Below, one piece after another: positions 18,186-26,490 of a DNA stretch of 64,000 bases. Under the pieces are notes generated by a model. It saw nothing but the letters and a program-made list of their open reading frames with translations, was not told where the DNA came from and did no database searches. Source of the stretch: Bacteroidales bacterium. GTDB lineage: Bacteria > Bacteroidota > Bacteroidia > Bacteroidales > UBA932. The DNA lies in assembly GCA_016290385.1 (NCBI GenBank), contig JAEETO010000003.1, forward strand, positions 1-64,000, in the 5' to 3' direction. The stretch's first letter is position 1; each line of letters opens with the position of its first letter. Both the position numbers and the translations under genes were made by a program.

Positions 18186-18943
18186 CGCTCCTCCCCCTTT
18201 TCTTTCTTGTTGAATGTATAGACGATGTTCACGCCGATCTTCGGCAGGAGCGCGACGCCGCTGCGCGGGCCGATCTGCCGGCCGCAACTGGGGCATTCAT
18301 AGGCCATGTCGCTGTACCAGCCGGCGGAAAGGCCCAGTTCGGCCTCGATCCGCCAGTGACGGCTGAGCGGATAAGCGTAGCCATAGAACAAGCCGGCGCC
18401 CAGCAGGTCGCCCTGCACGCGCTGGTCGTTCAGGACCGGATAGAGGTTGAACGGAAGCTTGAGGGCCCCCAGGTTGTAGTGGATGTACAGCAGGTCCGCC
18501 CCGAAATAGTGACCTTGGCTGACAGCCTTGGGATAGTAACGGAATTCCGGGACCAGAGCTAGGTGGCGCCACTTGCTCAGGTTGGACGGGGTGTTATCCC
18601 AGATGAGGAAACGGTCCCAGGACTTGAAACCGAAGATGCCGCCGATGCTGGCATGACGGCCCAAGGCGATTTCCATCGAAAGGTTCATTGCCCCGATGGC
18701 ATCGTAAGCGATGTTGTTGCGCAGGGCAAAGGCGGCCGCAGGGTTATTGTTGCGATAGACCGGTTTCGTCTCCTGCTGGGGAAGGGTCATCAGGGAGTCG
18801 GCCAACACGCGCTCGGCCCGGGCTGCAGGAGTATCCTGCGCAAAGGAATAGGTTGCGGCGAAAGGGTTGAAGAAAAAGCCTATGATCGTCACAAATATTA
18901 CCTTGCGGAACAGCGTCGGTGCTATGTCGGGCAGCCAGTTCAT
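18182..18943 (-). CDS. DUF3575-like outer-membrane protein, first gene of the fimbrial operon
   Basis: A 253-residue protein with a signal peptide (cleaved after FAQ) and alternating beta-strand sequence such as ALVPEFRYYP and HYFGADLLYIHYNL, closing with IGVNIVYTF. This is the layout of DUF3575 beta-barrel proteins that start many Bacteroides fimbrial operons. A CPSC motif lies near residue 220. It is followed by the anchor gene with a 4-bp overlap. It may help to place or export the fimbria, but that role is not established. Confidence 0.75.
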   Translation of the reverse strand: MNWLPDIAPTLFRKVIFVTIIGFFFNPFAATYSFAQDTPAARAERVLADSLMTLPQQETKPVYRNNNPAAAFALRNNIAYDAIGAMNLSMEIALGRHASIGGIFGFKSWDRFLIWDNTPSNLSKWRHLALVPEFRYYPKAVSQGHYFGADLLYIHYNLGALKLPFNLYPVLNDQRVQGDLLGAGLFYGYAYPLSRHWRIEAELGLSAGWYSDMAYECPSCGRQIGPRSGVALLPKIGVNIVYTFNKKEKGEER

Positions 18944-18978
18944 TCCTTTCTTCCAAGGGCTAATACCTCATATTCTTA

Positions 18979-18986
18979 CAAATGTA
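18979..18986 (-). promoter_or_regulatory. -7 box of the fimbrial operon
   Basis: TACATTTG on the minus strand, 35 bp before the ATG at 18943, with AAGAAAGG just before the start. The -33 position (GTGG) is weak. A GATCGTT/AACGATC inverted repeat at 19047-19065 lies about 60 bp further upstream and could be an operator. Confidence 0.5.
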
Positions 18987-19126
18987 CTAAAAAAGTGCGA
19001 CTTTTCCACATTTTATGAACCTAAGTTTATGAAAAATAAACCCCCTGATCGTTTTTGGAACGATCTTTACAGAATTTGTAATAATTTTGACAGTTTCGAA
19101 ACGGAAAGTTTCGGTACTGGTGCGAG

Positions 19127-20152
19127 TTACAGCCAGCGGCGGAGCTCTTCGATGTGTTCGAGCGGGGTGGCCCAGCTGGTGGCAAAACGGACGGCGGTGT
19201 GGTCAGGGTCGACGCGGTCCCACAGGTCGTAGGCGACGTGTTCGGCGAGGGGCTTTAGTTTCTTGTTTTCCAGCACGACGAACTGCTGATTCGTAGGAGA
19301 GTCGATGAAGAAGGTGCAGCCCTTTTCTTTCAGCATGGCTTTCAACCGCATGGCCATATCGATGGCGTGGCGGCTGATCTGAAAGTAGAGATCGTCGGTG
19401 AAAAGGGTGTCGAACTGGATACCGAGCAGGCGCCCCTTGGCCATCATGGCGCCGTGCTGCTTGGTGATGGTATAAAAATGTCTGGGCGCGTTGGCGCGGG
19501 GAAAGACTACCGCTTCGCCGCAGAAGCAGCCTACCTTCGTGCCGCCGATGTAGAACACGTCGCATAGGCGCGCGAGTTCGGGCAGCGTCAGGTCGCAAGC
19601 CGGGCTGGCGAGGCCGTAGCCCAGCCGGGCGCCGTCGATGAACAGCGGCAGCTTGTAGCTGTGGGCGATACCGGCGATTTCTTCGAGCTCCTGCTTCGTG
19701 TAGATCGTGCCGTATTCCGTGGGGAAAGAGATATAGACCATCCCGGGGAAGACCATGTGCTCGTAGTTCGGGTCGGTGGTGGCAGCCTCCAGGTATTCGC
19801 GCAGTTCCGTCGGATCGATCTTGCCCTGGTGGCCGGGGATGGTCAGCACCTTGTGGCCCGTGTATTCCACGGCGCCGGCCTCATGGACGCCGATATGGCC
19901 CGTCTCCGCAGAGACCACGCCTTCGTAGTCCTGCAGCATCGCCGCAATCACGGTCGAGTTGGTCTGCGTGCCGCCCACCAGGAAGAATACTTCCGCCTCT
20001 GGTGCTTCGCACGCCGCGCGGATCTTCGCTTTCGCGCTCTCGCAGTAATGGTCCACGCCGTAGCCCGGCAATTGTTCCAGATTCGTGGCCATCAGGCGCT
20101 CCAGAATTTTCGGATGCGCCCCTTCGCTATAATCGCAAGTAAAAGATATCAT
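19127..20152 (-). CDS. Low-specificity L-threonine aldolase-like PLP enzyme
   Basis: A 341-residue cytosolic fold-type I PLP enzyme of the beta-eliminating lyase / threonine aldolase family, which splits threonine or allo-threonine to glycine and acetaldehyde. Visible are the PLP Lys206 in GGTKVG, Asp173 in FIDGARLG and the phosphate-binding GGTQTN at residues 60-65. Length is normal. It stands alone: a palindromic repeat cluster separates it from the tricorn-type gene upstream, and the fimbrial promoter lies downstream. Related aldol-type or aromatic amino acid lyases cannot be excluded. Confidence 0.85.
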   Translation of the reverse strand: MISFTCDYSEGAHPKILERLMATNLEQLPGYGVDHYCESAKAKIRAACEAPEAEVFFLVGGTQTNSTVIAAMLQDYEGVVSAETGHIGVHEAGAVEYTGHKVLTIPGHQGKIDPTELREYLEAATTDPNYEHMVFPGMVYISFPTEYGTIYTKQELEEIAGIAHSYKLPLFIDGARLGYGLASPACDLTLPELARLCDVFYIGGTKVGCFCGEAVVFPRANAPRHFYTITKQHGAMMAKGRLLGIQFDTLFTDDLYFQISRHAIDMAMRLKAMLKEKGCTFFIDSPTNQQFVVLENKKLKPLAEHVAYDLWDRVDPDHTAVRFATSWATPLEHIEELRRWL

Positions 20153-20169
20153 TAGTTATTGCTTATTTC

Positions 20170-20269
20170 GTCACCCCGGACCCCGATCCGGGGTCTGAGA
20201 TTCCGGGTCAAGCCCGGAATGACGGGAAGATCAAGCCCGGAATGACGGGAAGATCAAGCCCGGAATGAC
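20170..20269. repeat. Cluster of palindromic elements
   Basis: A GTCACCCCGG-type copy (20170-20196), a complete ATTCCGGG copy (20199-20223) and two half copies at a period of about 23 bp. The cluster ends 6 bp from the stop codon of the tricorn-type gene and fills the gap to the aldolase gene. Confidence 0.9.
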
Positions 20270-20275
20270 GGATTA

Positions 20276-23200
20276 TTATTTCATGCCTGCAAGCATTTCG
20301 CGGACGGCGGCTTCGAGCTGCTTGTCTTCGCCGCGGAGGCGGGAGGCCGGGTCATTGTCGACGCGGACGTCAGGTTCGATTTGCAGGTTCTCCATGTAGC
20401 GCTGCTTTTCGGGAATCCAGCCGCCCACTTCGGGGATGCCGAAGACCATCTGCGGATGGATGAGCGTCTCCCACCACACGGCGGTCATCGTGCCAGGGAC
20501 CGGCATGCCGATGAGCTTGCCCAGACCCAGCGTCTGGTAGGCGAAGGGGAAGCCCGACGCGTCAGAATAGCAGTCCTCGCACATCAGCACGCAGGAAGGC
20601 TTGTTCCATTTGTTGTAGGGCTCAGTGCCGATATACTGGCCACGCGGACGCCATTCCGCATAGGCCTTGCCGCCCAGGAGCGTGACCAGGTCGTCGTGGA
20701 GCCAGCCGCCGCCGTTGTGGCGGATGTCGACAATCAGCGCCTCGCAAGTGCGGTATTTGCCAAGGGCCTTGGAATACACTTCGCGGAAGGACGGCGAGTC
20801 CATGTCCTGCACGTGTACATAGCCCACGCGGCCGCCCGAAAGCCGCTCCACCATCTCCTCGCGCTGGCGTACCCAACGGCGGTAGAGCAGCGCGCTTTCG
20901 TTGGCCACTGGCTTGACGATCAGGTCTTCGTCCTTGCCGCCTTTGCGCACCGTCACCAGGATTTTCTTGCCTGCCTTCCCGGCCAGGAGCGGGAACCAGT
21001 TCTCGCCCGGAGCAATGGTGTGGCCGTCGATGGCCATGATCAGGTCGCCGGCTTTGATCTGGCTGTCGGCCAGATCCAGCACGCCGCCCGGAAGCACTTC
21101 TGCGATACGGAGGCCTTCGCCGGCGTAGGCGAGGTCGTAGATCACGCCGAGCCGGCCGAGCGTTTCACCGCCGGAAGGGCGGTAGCGGGCGCCCGTGTGC
21201 GAGCCGTTGAGTTCGCCCAGCATCTCGGACAGCATCTCCTGGAAGTCGAAATAGTTGTCGATATAGGGCAGGAACTGCGCGTAGTTCTCACGGTAGTATT
21301 CCCAGTCGGTGCCATGCAGGTTCGGATCGTAGAATTTCTCCTTCACCTGCTTCCACACGTGCGAGAACATGTATTCGCGCTCGGCCTTCGGCTTGAACTC
21401 GAATTCGCCGCTCAGATTGATCTGCTTGGTCTGGCCGCCGGCCAGCGTAACCTTGGTGATGCCGCGTCCCGTCAGGACGTAGATAACGCTGCCGTCGGAC
21501 GAAGGGGTGATGCGGCCGCTGACGCCACGGGCCAGCACCTTCACGCTTCCTTCGCGCAGGTCTTTTTCGCAGAGGCCCATGCCGCTTTCTAGCGGTGTCA
21601 CGTAATAGAGCTTACGGCCGTCTTTCGAGAGATAATGGTCTCCGTAAGGTGCGGAGGCGCTGGTCAGGCGCCGGACGCGGGCTTCACGCCCTTCGAGGGT
21701 CAGCTCCAGTTTCTTGGGCTTCTCCTGGGCCAGGGAATCTTTCTTCTCTTCTTTGGCCAGTTGCTTCTCGCTCTTGCCGCTGAGCAGTTTCTCGATCTCC
21801 TCGTCTTCCTTGTCCTGTGCGAACTTGCTCATCTCCTTGCCGTCGAAGAACATGATGTAGATGTCGCTGTGCGCGCCCCAGCTGCCATGGCTGCGGTAAC
21901 CGTTCTTGTCGGTTTCCCAGGTCATGGCCTTGCCGCCGAGGGCCCAGCGGAAGCTGGCGTCGCCGTAGCCGCTCTCGGTCAAGTCGGTTATCTTGCCGGT
22001 AGAGACTTCGATCAGGGCGATGTCGACATTGTTCCAGCCGCCGTTGGCCATATATTCGGTCAGCAGGTATTCGCTGTCGGGGCTCCAGGCGAAGGACTGG
22101 TCGCCGTCGCGGTACGAGTAGTTGGCGCCTTTGAGCAGGGACTTGACGGCGCCGCCTTTCGTGGGACGGACCACGAGTTCCGTGCGGTCGCGCAGGTAGG
22201 CCACCCATTTGCCGTCGGGCGAGACTTCCGGCTGGAAGCTGGTGACGCCGGGTTCGGAGAAGAATTCCTCCTTCGTCTTGACGGCGTAGGTGAAGAGTTT
22301 GTCGTTCTTTTCGGTCAGGACGGTGCGCCAGATGCCCCAGCAGCCGTTCCTTTCAGCGGCATAATAGAGTTCGCGGCCATCCTTCGAGAAGCTGACGCCG
22401 CGCTCCTGTTCGGGGGTGTTGGTGATGCGGCGAGTCGTGCTGTAGTCCGTGGCCGTCACGAAGACGTCACCACGGTAAACGAAGGCTATCTCCTTCCCGT
22501 CAGGCGAGACGGCCATCGCCGTGATGCCACTGTTGAAATTGAGCTTCACCATGTCGCGTTCGTTCTCGTCGCGTACGACGGTGATCTCGAGCTTGCGGGG
22601 CTGCTGGCCCTCCTTCAGGGTATACAGGTCGCCGTTCTGGGAATAGGCCAAGGTGCCGTTGTTCGCTACGGAGACATAGCGCACGGGGTCCTTCTCGTAG
22701 CGGGTCAGCTGCGTGGCTTTGGCCGGGTTGCTGACGCTGCTGCGGAAGAGGTTGATGGTCTTGCCACCCTGCTCGCTCAGGTAGTAGAACGTGTCGCCGT
22801 CGGCGGCCCAGACGGGCTGTCGGTTCTCGCATTCCTGCCGGGTAAGCTGCGTGAAATTGCCGTCCTTGCACAGCCAGATGTCGCGGGTGACGGAAGAAGT
22901 ATGGTGCTTGCGGAACGGGTCTTCGTAGCCTTTGTAGTCTTCATAGAGAATGGCGCCGTCAGGCCGGACGCTCATCTCCGACATGGTGATCGAGCTCAGC
23001 AGGGCCGGGCGGTTCCTGGTCGGCTGATCGCCGTCGGGCGAGACGGCCCAGACCTGGGCGTCGCCCGGGAAGCCGTCGAACTGCACATCGGGTTGCAGGC
23101 TGGCCGTGAAGGCGATGCGCCCGTCAGGCAGCACGGCCTTCGGCGTCTCGTTGCCGGGATAGTTGGTAATGCGTTTCGGCTTGCCGCCTTCGGCCGGCAT

Positions 23201-23503
23201 GAGGAAGATGTCCTTGCTTCCTTCACGGAAAGAGCTGAAGAACAGTTGTTTGCCGTCGGGCGTCCAGACGGGGTCGGAGTCGTAGGCGCTGTTGGTGGTC
23301 AGCTGCTGGGCCCGGCCGCCCGTCACGGGCACGACATAGATGTCGCCCTTGTACGAGAAAGCGATCTGGGTTCCGTCGGGAGAAATGGCGTTCTTGCGCA
23401 GCCAGCGCGCCGTCTCCTGCGCATTCAACGTCGGCGCCGTTGCGGCGCACATCATCAGCAGCATTCCCGCTGCCAAAAAAGCAAAGGAAATCGTCCTTTT
23501 CAT
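20276..23503 (-). CDS. Secreted tricorn-type protease (WD40-like propeller, PDZ, S41)
   Basis: A 1075-residue protein with a signal peptide ending NAQ. The N-terminal ~600 residues form TolB/WD40-like propeller blades (SPDGTQIAFSY, WTPDGKQLFFSS, SPDGKWVAYL). A charged KE-rich segment follows near residue 590, then a second set of blades, a tricorn core domain, a PDZ domain (GGVLDLADSQIKAGDLIMAIDG) and a C-terminal S41 peptidase domain with IRHNGGGWLHDD and the nucleophile region YSDASG (Ser about 980). Tricorn homologues degrade peptides; this one is probably periplasmic or cell-surface. It is monocistronic. Confidence 0.9.
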   Translation of the reverse strand: MKRTISFAFLAAGMLLMMCAATAPTLNAQETARWLRKNAISPDGTQIAFSYKGDIYVVPVTGGRAQQLTTNSAYDSDPVWTPDGKQLFFSSFREGSKDIFLMPAEGGKPKRITNYPGNETPKAVLPDGRIAFTASLQPDVQFDGFPGDAQVWAVSPDGDQPTRNRPALLSSITMSEMSVRPDGAILYEDYKGYEDPFRKHHTSSVTRDIWLCKDGNFTQLTRQECENRQPVWAADGDTFYYLSEQGGKTINLFRSSVSNPAKATQLTRYEKDPVRYVSVANNGTLAYSQNGDLYTLKEGQQPRKLEITVVRDENERDMVKLNFNSGITAMAVSPDGKEIAFVYRGDVFVTATDYSTTRRITNTPEQERGVSFSKDGRELYYAAERNGCWGIWRTVLTEKNDKLFTYAVKTKEEFFSEPGVTSFQPEVSPDGKWVAYLRDRTELVVRPTKGGAVKSLLKGANYSYRDGDQSFAWSPDSEYLLTEYMANGGWNNVDIALIEVSTGKITDLTESGYGDASFRWALGGKAMTWETDKNGYRSHGSWGAHSDIYIMFFDGKEMSKFAQDKEDEEIEKLLSGKSEKQLAKEEKKDSLAQEKPKKLELTLEGREARVRRLTSASAPYGDHYLSKDGRKLYYVTPLESGMGLCEKDLREGSVKVLARGVSGRITPSSDGSVIYVLTGRGITKVTLAGGQTKQINLSGEFEFKPKAEREYMFSHVWKQVKEKFYDPNLHGTDWEYYRENYAQFLPYIDNYFDFQEMLSEMLGELNGSHTGARYRPSGGETLGRLGVIYDLAYAGEGLRIAEVLPGGVLDLADSQIKAGDLIMAIDGHTIAPGENWFPLLAGKAGKKILVTVRKGGKDEDLIVKPVANESALLYRRWVRQREEMVERLSGGRVGYVHVQDMDSPSFREVYSKALGKYRTCEALIVDIRHNGGGWLHDDLVTLLGGKAYAEWRPRGQYIGTEPYNKWNKPSCVLMCEDCYSDASGFPFAYQTLGLGKLIGMPVPGTMTAVWWETLIHPQMVFGIPEVGGWIPEKQRYMENLQIEPDVRVDNDPASRLRGEDKQLEAAVREMLAGMK

Positions 23504-23601
23504 GTTTATTCTGGTATTATTCGTTTCTTTCCGTTTGATTGTGGAAAGTTACGAATATTTTCCGGCTCTGCCAAGCCGCTCTTCCCTCAAAGTGTGACAC
23601 G

Positions 23602-23629
23602 AAAAAAGGCCACCTGTTTCCAGATGGCC
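23602..23629 (-). terminator. Rho-independent terminator of the 46-codon gene
   Basis: A 9-bp stem (GGCCACCTG/CAGATGGCC, one G-T pair) with a 4-nt loop, followed on the minus strand by six T. It lies 27 bp after the stop of the small gene. Confidence 0.8.
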
Positions 23630-23655
23630 CTATCGGATGGCGGAAGATTGTGGCT

Positions 23656-23796
23656 CTATTCTTCAGTATTCCAGTCCTTCAGAATATAGCCTTTCACCCA
23701 TTTTGGCCCCTCTTTTCGAGGAACTTTCTTTGCTTGATCCTCGCTGATTGTAATGCGGACGGATCTTTCACATACATTGATAACTATCTTATTCAT
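23656..23796 (-). CDS. Small 46-residue protein of unknown function
   Basis: ATG at 23796, stop TAG at 23656-23658. The product starts MNKIVINVCERSVRITIS and is strongly basic in the middle (KKVPRKEGPKWVKG), ending DWNTEE, with no signal peptide or membrane segment. It is bracketed by two intrinsic terminators pointing the same way, so it forms its own short transcription unit. The upstream TACATTTC at about 23816-23823 is one base from a -7 box. This framing supports a real gene despite its size. I do not recognise the family. Confidence 0.55.
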   Translation of the reverse strand: MNKIVINVCERSVRITISEDQAKKVPRKEGPKWVKGYILKDWNTEE

Positions 23797-23857
23797 ACGA
23801 ATTTAAAAATGTGCGAAATGTAAAGACCGTTGATTCAAGTAGCGCATCCGATTTATC

Positions 23858-23887
23858 AAAAAAAGCACCTATCTGGAAATAGGTGCT
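23858..23887 (-). terminator. Rho-independent terminator upstream of the 46-codon gene
   Basis: A perfect 9-bp stem AGCACCTAT/ATAGGTGCT with a 6-nt loop, followed on the minus strand by seven T. It would stop transcription coming from the 24-26 kb side. Confidence 0.75.
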
Positions 23888-24033
23888 TAAAATAGTTATC
23901 AGTGAGTGTGAAATCTCACATCATTCGTATGATGCTGCGAAGTTACAACGTTTTTTTCAGACTCAAGCCGCAAAAAAGCAATTTATGTAGATTTTCTATT
24001 GCCACACCTGGCGATTCTCTTTTTGTTGCATCA

Positions 24034-24083
24034 CCCCTCAGCGACACAGACGGGAAGGATCAACTGTCTGTGTCGCTGGAGGG
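24034..24083. repeat. Strong hairpin
   Basis: Arms 24039-24051 and 24066-24078 (CAGCGACACAGAC and its complement) pair perfectly over 13 bp and extend to about 17 bp with one bulge. The loop is 14 nt and there is no T-run, so it is not a standard terminator. Confidence 0.85.
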
Positions 24084-24131
24084 AAATGAGCTGATGACGT
24101 TTGTCATCGTAGCGGTTAAGCGGAGCTTGTT

Positions 24132-24272
24132 GGGGTAGGTCCTGCTACGTTTTGGGGTAGGTCGAACGGAATGGTCGGGACCTATCCCTCAAATAAGCTT
24201 CGCAGAGCATCGGGCGGTGTAGGTGTCAACCCATTTGTTCGACCTACCCCAAAATACATCGACACCTATCCC
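24132..24272. repeat. Cluster of six GGGRTAGGT-type motifs, partly as an 18-bp inverted repeat
   Basis: Plus-strand copies at 24132-24141, 24154-24163 and 24216-24225; minus-strand copies at 24179-24188, 24241-24250 and 24263-24272. Two of them form a perfect 18-bp inverted repeat (24150-24167 with 24237-24254). Another pair (about 24214-24228 with 24260-24274) interleaves with it. Confidence 0.75.
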
Positions 24273-24615
24273 GCCTGAGGGTTCCAAAAAAGAGGTTATC
24301 TCCCGCCAGGGCTGCGGCGAGATAAAGAAGGTCTCGCCGCGCCTCCAGCAAAAGAACCTAGCGGTCGATGAGTACAGTCCCTTCGCCGTAGTGCTTTCAA
24401 CCTAAAACGCTACGGCGTCCCTCCCTAGCGACACAAGCCGCCAGCCCGCCAAAGTGTGACACGCGAAACGCTAAGGAATGCGCAACAACAAATCTTTCCG
24501 TGGAACGACCCCATGTAATGAGGGAGTCGTTCCACCGCCAAAGTGGCCACAGAGCTCAAAACTCAATCTGCGGTGTCACAGTTTGGCGGACAAGGGTAGA
24601 GGGACACGGAACGGA

Positions 24616-26409
24616 CTACAGGAAATACCGCAGGCCGAAGAGGAGGGTGAGATACCCGGCCGAGCCGGGCATGAAGGAAATGACAGAGCTAGGCAGGATA
24701 AGGGAGGGCGCGCCGAAAAGGGAAGAGACGGGCGCGCCGGAGGTGGCGTAGCGGCAGTAGCCGGTGAGCTGGATGGTGTGGGTGCGGCCGGCGGCCTGGA
24801 AGAAGATGTCCTGGCTGAGGCGGGCCTCAATGGCATTCGTCCATGAAAGGGAGGCCGGCGACTGGTTGTCGACGACGCTGCCGCCATCATAGAGTACGGA
24901 CAGTGTCGTAGCCAGATGGCCAAGGTATTCTCCCCGGAAAGAAAAGCCGCCGAGGACGCGGTCGCGGACGCTGCCGTCGCTGCGCGTATAGGACGCCAGC
25001 ACCCAGGCACTATTGGCGAACGGCCGCTCGAGCCGTGCCGTGAGCGCATAGTGACTGTCAAGGACGTTGCGCGTGGAGATATAGAAGGGTCTGCGCCAGG
25101 ACTGGCCGTAGATTCCTTCGAAGGTCAGCTTGAAGGCAAGCGGCAGCCGCATGTCGAAAGCGGCCAGATTCTTCCAGATAGTACCCTCGCCACGCCGTCC
25201 GTAGACCGCCGTACCGGCGCGCAGCACCAGCCTGCCGTCACCCATCATGTCGTAGTACATGCTCACGCGCGGAGAGAAAGCAAAGGGGATAGAAAAACGG
25301 ACGCCCGCCAGCAAGGTGAGACGGCGTCCAAGACGGATGGCATCCTGCACATAGATGTCGCCATGCGTCGAGGTCGAATCGGCCAGCATGAAGTTCTGGT
25401 ACGAGAACTGGACGCCGGCCAGCATCCGGTGCCGGCCCGTGACGTAGGTAAAATCGTCGGAAGCAAGAAGCTGACGGGAATCGCCGGTCTTATACCATCC
25501 TGCCTGAAATCGCATCGACAGTTGCTCGGCCAGCGAAGAGGTAAGGCCCGCCGCAATCCAGCTTTCACCAGTGCTGCCGATATAACCGTCAGACCCTATG
25601 GCCAGCCGGCCGCCGGAGAGATCGAGCCGGAAGCTTTCGTTCAGGCGCGCATCCAGCCGGGCGGCGCCAGAAAGTGCATCCATGCCGCTGCGGCCAGGCG
25701 TGGCACCATATTGCAGACCGCCGAAAAGCTGATAGTCCTGACTCCCGAGCGGAGTGGCTATGTTCAAGCCGCCAATTCCGTAATTACGAATTTCCTTCGC
25801 GGCCGGAGCATCCAGTGAACTGGAAGAAAAAAAGTCAGGCCATTCGCTGTGGCCATAGAAGCCATACGCCGAGCCGTGGAAACGGTTGCTGCCGACAGGC
25901 GCAATCCACTGCTGGGAAGCCCCGGCCAGCGGAGACTCCTGCCGCACGTCGAAAGCAACCGGCGTATAGATGCGCTGGCTGACCAGGTCGTAACCCAGCG
26001 GTGATACCGGCACCGCTCCCCCACCCAGCTCCGGACCGAGGCGCAGCGACGTAGCGGCCTCGTCGACATGGACATACGAAGTCTTCGCCTCCAGATCGGC
26101 GTCGACCACGGTGTTCTGCCCGGCATAGGTAAAGACATTGCGGGCGGTCAGCGGATCGTAGCCGAAGTAATGGATACGCAGCGTATAAGGTCCGCCCGGC
26201 AGCACGTCAACCAGCTGCCACCAGCCGCCGCGACCTGTCGTGGCGTAATACTGGGCATTGGTCTGCTGGTGGATGGCCACCACGGTCACGCCCTCGATGG
26301 GACCGTTTTCATCGGTAACACGGCCGCCGAGACTGGCCGTCCCGGTCTGCGCCGCCACTGGCAGCGTTGCCAGCAGAAAAAGTATGATGGTAAAGAATCG
26401 TCTGATCAT
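24616..26409 (-). CDS. TonB-receptor-like outer-membrane barrel lacking most of the plug
   Basis: A 597-residue protein with a signal peptide (ends VAAQ), a carboxypeptidase-D-like regulatory domain at about residues 25-105 (GGRVTDENGPIEGV, PGGPYTLRI), and a barrel ending LLFGLRYFL. It is related to the two ~1100-residue receptors upstream: AFDVRQESPL and GSNRFHGSAYGFYGHSE match their AFDVRQSN and GTNTFKGTVYGYYHNE. Between the regulatory domain and FDVRQ only about 50 residues remain, against about 110 in the paralogues, so most of the plug core is missing and the barrel is also shorter. The ATG at 26409 gives a clean signal peptide; an upstream start is rejected. Confidence 0.7.
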   Translation of the reverse strand: MIRRFFTIILFLLATLPVAAQTGTASLGGRVTDENGPIEGVTVVAIHQQTNAQYYATTGRGGWWQLVDVLPGGPYTLRIHYFGYDPLTARNVFTYAGQNTVVDADLEAKTSYVHVDEAATSLRLGPELGGGAVPVSPLGYDLVSQRIYTPVAFDVRQESPLAGASQQWIAPVGSNRFHGSAYGFYGHSEWPDFFSSSSLDAPAAKEIRNYGIGGLNIATPLGSQDYQLFGGLQYGATPGRSGMDALSGAARLDARLNESFRLDLSGGRLAIGSDGYIGSTGESWIAAGLTSSLAEQLSMRFQAGWYKTGDSRQLLASDDFTYVTGRHRMLAGVQFSYQNFMLADSTSTHGDIYVQDAIRLGRRLTLLAGVRFSIPFAFSPRVSMYYDMMGDGRLVLRAGTAVYGRRGEGTIWKNLAAFDMRLPLAFKLTFEGIYGQSWRRPFYISTRNVLDSHYALTARLERPFANSAWVLASYTRSDGSVRDRVLGGFSFRGEYLGHLATTLSVLYDGGSVVDNQSPASLSWTNAIEARLSQDIFFQAAGRTHTIQLTGYCRYATSGAPVSSLFGAPSLILPSSVISFMPGSAGYLTLLFGLRYFL

Positions 26410-26416
26410 GATATTG

Positions 26417-26424
26417 CAAAGATA
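26417..26424 (-). promoter_or_regulatory. -7 box close to the start of the plug-less receptor gene
   Basis: TATCTTTG on the minus strand ends 7 nt before the ATG at 26409, predicting a leaderless or nearly leaderless mRNA. Confidence 0.5.
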
Positions 26425-26453
26425 CACATTTTCGGCGGACCTTCGGCGGCGGA

Positions 26454-26483
26454 CAAAAAACAAGGGCGGCCCGAAGGTCGCCC
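26454..26483 (-). terminator. Intrinsic terminator after the receptor gene at 26.6-29.9 kb
   Basis: An imperfect GGGCG-rich hairpin (GGGCGACC...GGGCCGCCC) followed on the minus strand by TTGTTTTTTG. It is close in sequence to the terminator at 30002-30028. Confidence 0.6.
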
Positions 26484-26490
26484 TGTGTGA

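Larger units (their letters stand above)
23588..24589. other. Candidate 1-kb element with imperfect inverted ends
   Basis: The left end carries CAAAGTGTGACACG (23588-23601), and the right end (24573-24585), read on the minus strand, CAAACTGTGACACC. A further exact direct copy of the left motif lies at 24450-24463. Between them are one 46-codon gene, two terminators and non-coding inverted repeats. No transposase is present, so a decayed or non-autonomous mobile element is possible but unproven. Confidence 0.3.
23888..24615. other. Non-coding stretch with dense inverted repeats
   Basis: About 730 bp in which I find no credible coding frame on either strand. It holds an 18-nt hairpin (24034-24083), an 18-bp inverted repeat (24150-24254), a TGGAACGAC/GTCGTTCCA hairpin near 24499-24534, and CGCCGTAG/CTACGGCG arms near 24384-24420. 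It could specify a structured RNA or be a mobile-element remnant. Confidence 0.6.

Noticed and set aside
21635-23689. 684-codon plus-strand frame
   Set aside because: Antisense to the tricorn-type protease; no start context or domain.
23902-24405. Short plus-strand frames in the non-coding stretch (78 and 60 codons)
   Set aside because: They run through the arms of strong inverted repeats, have no -7 box or plausible composition, and look like chance frames.
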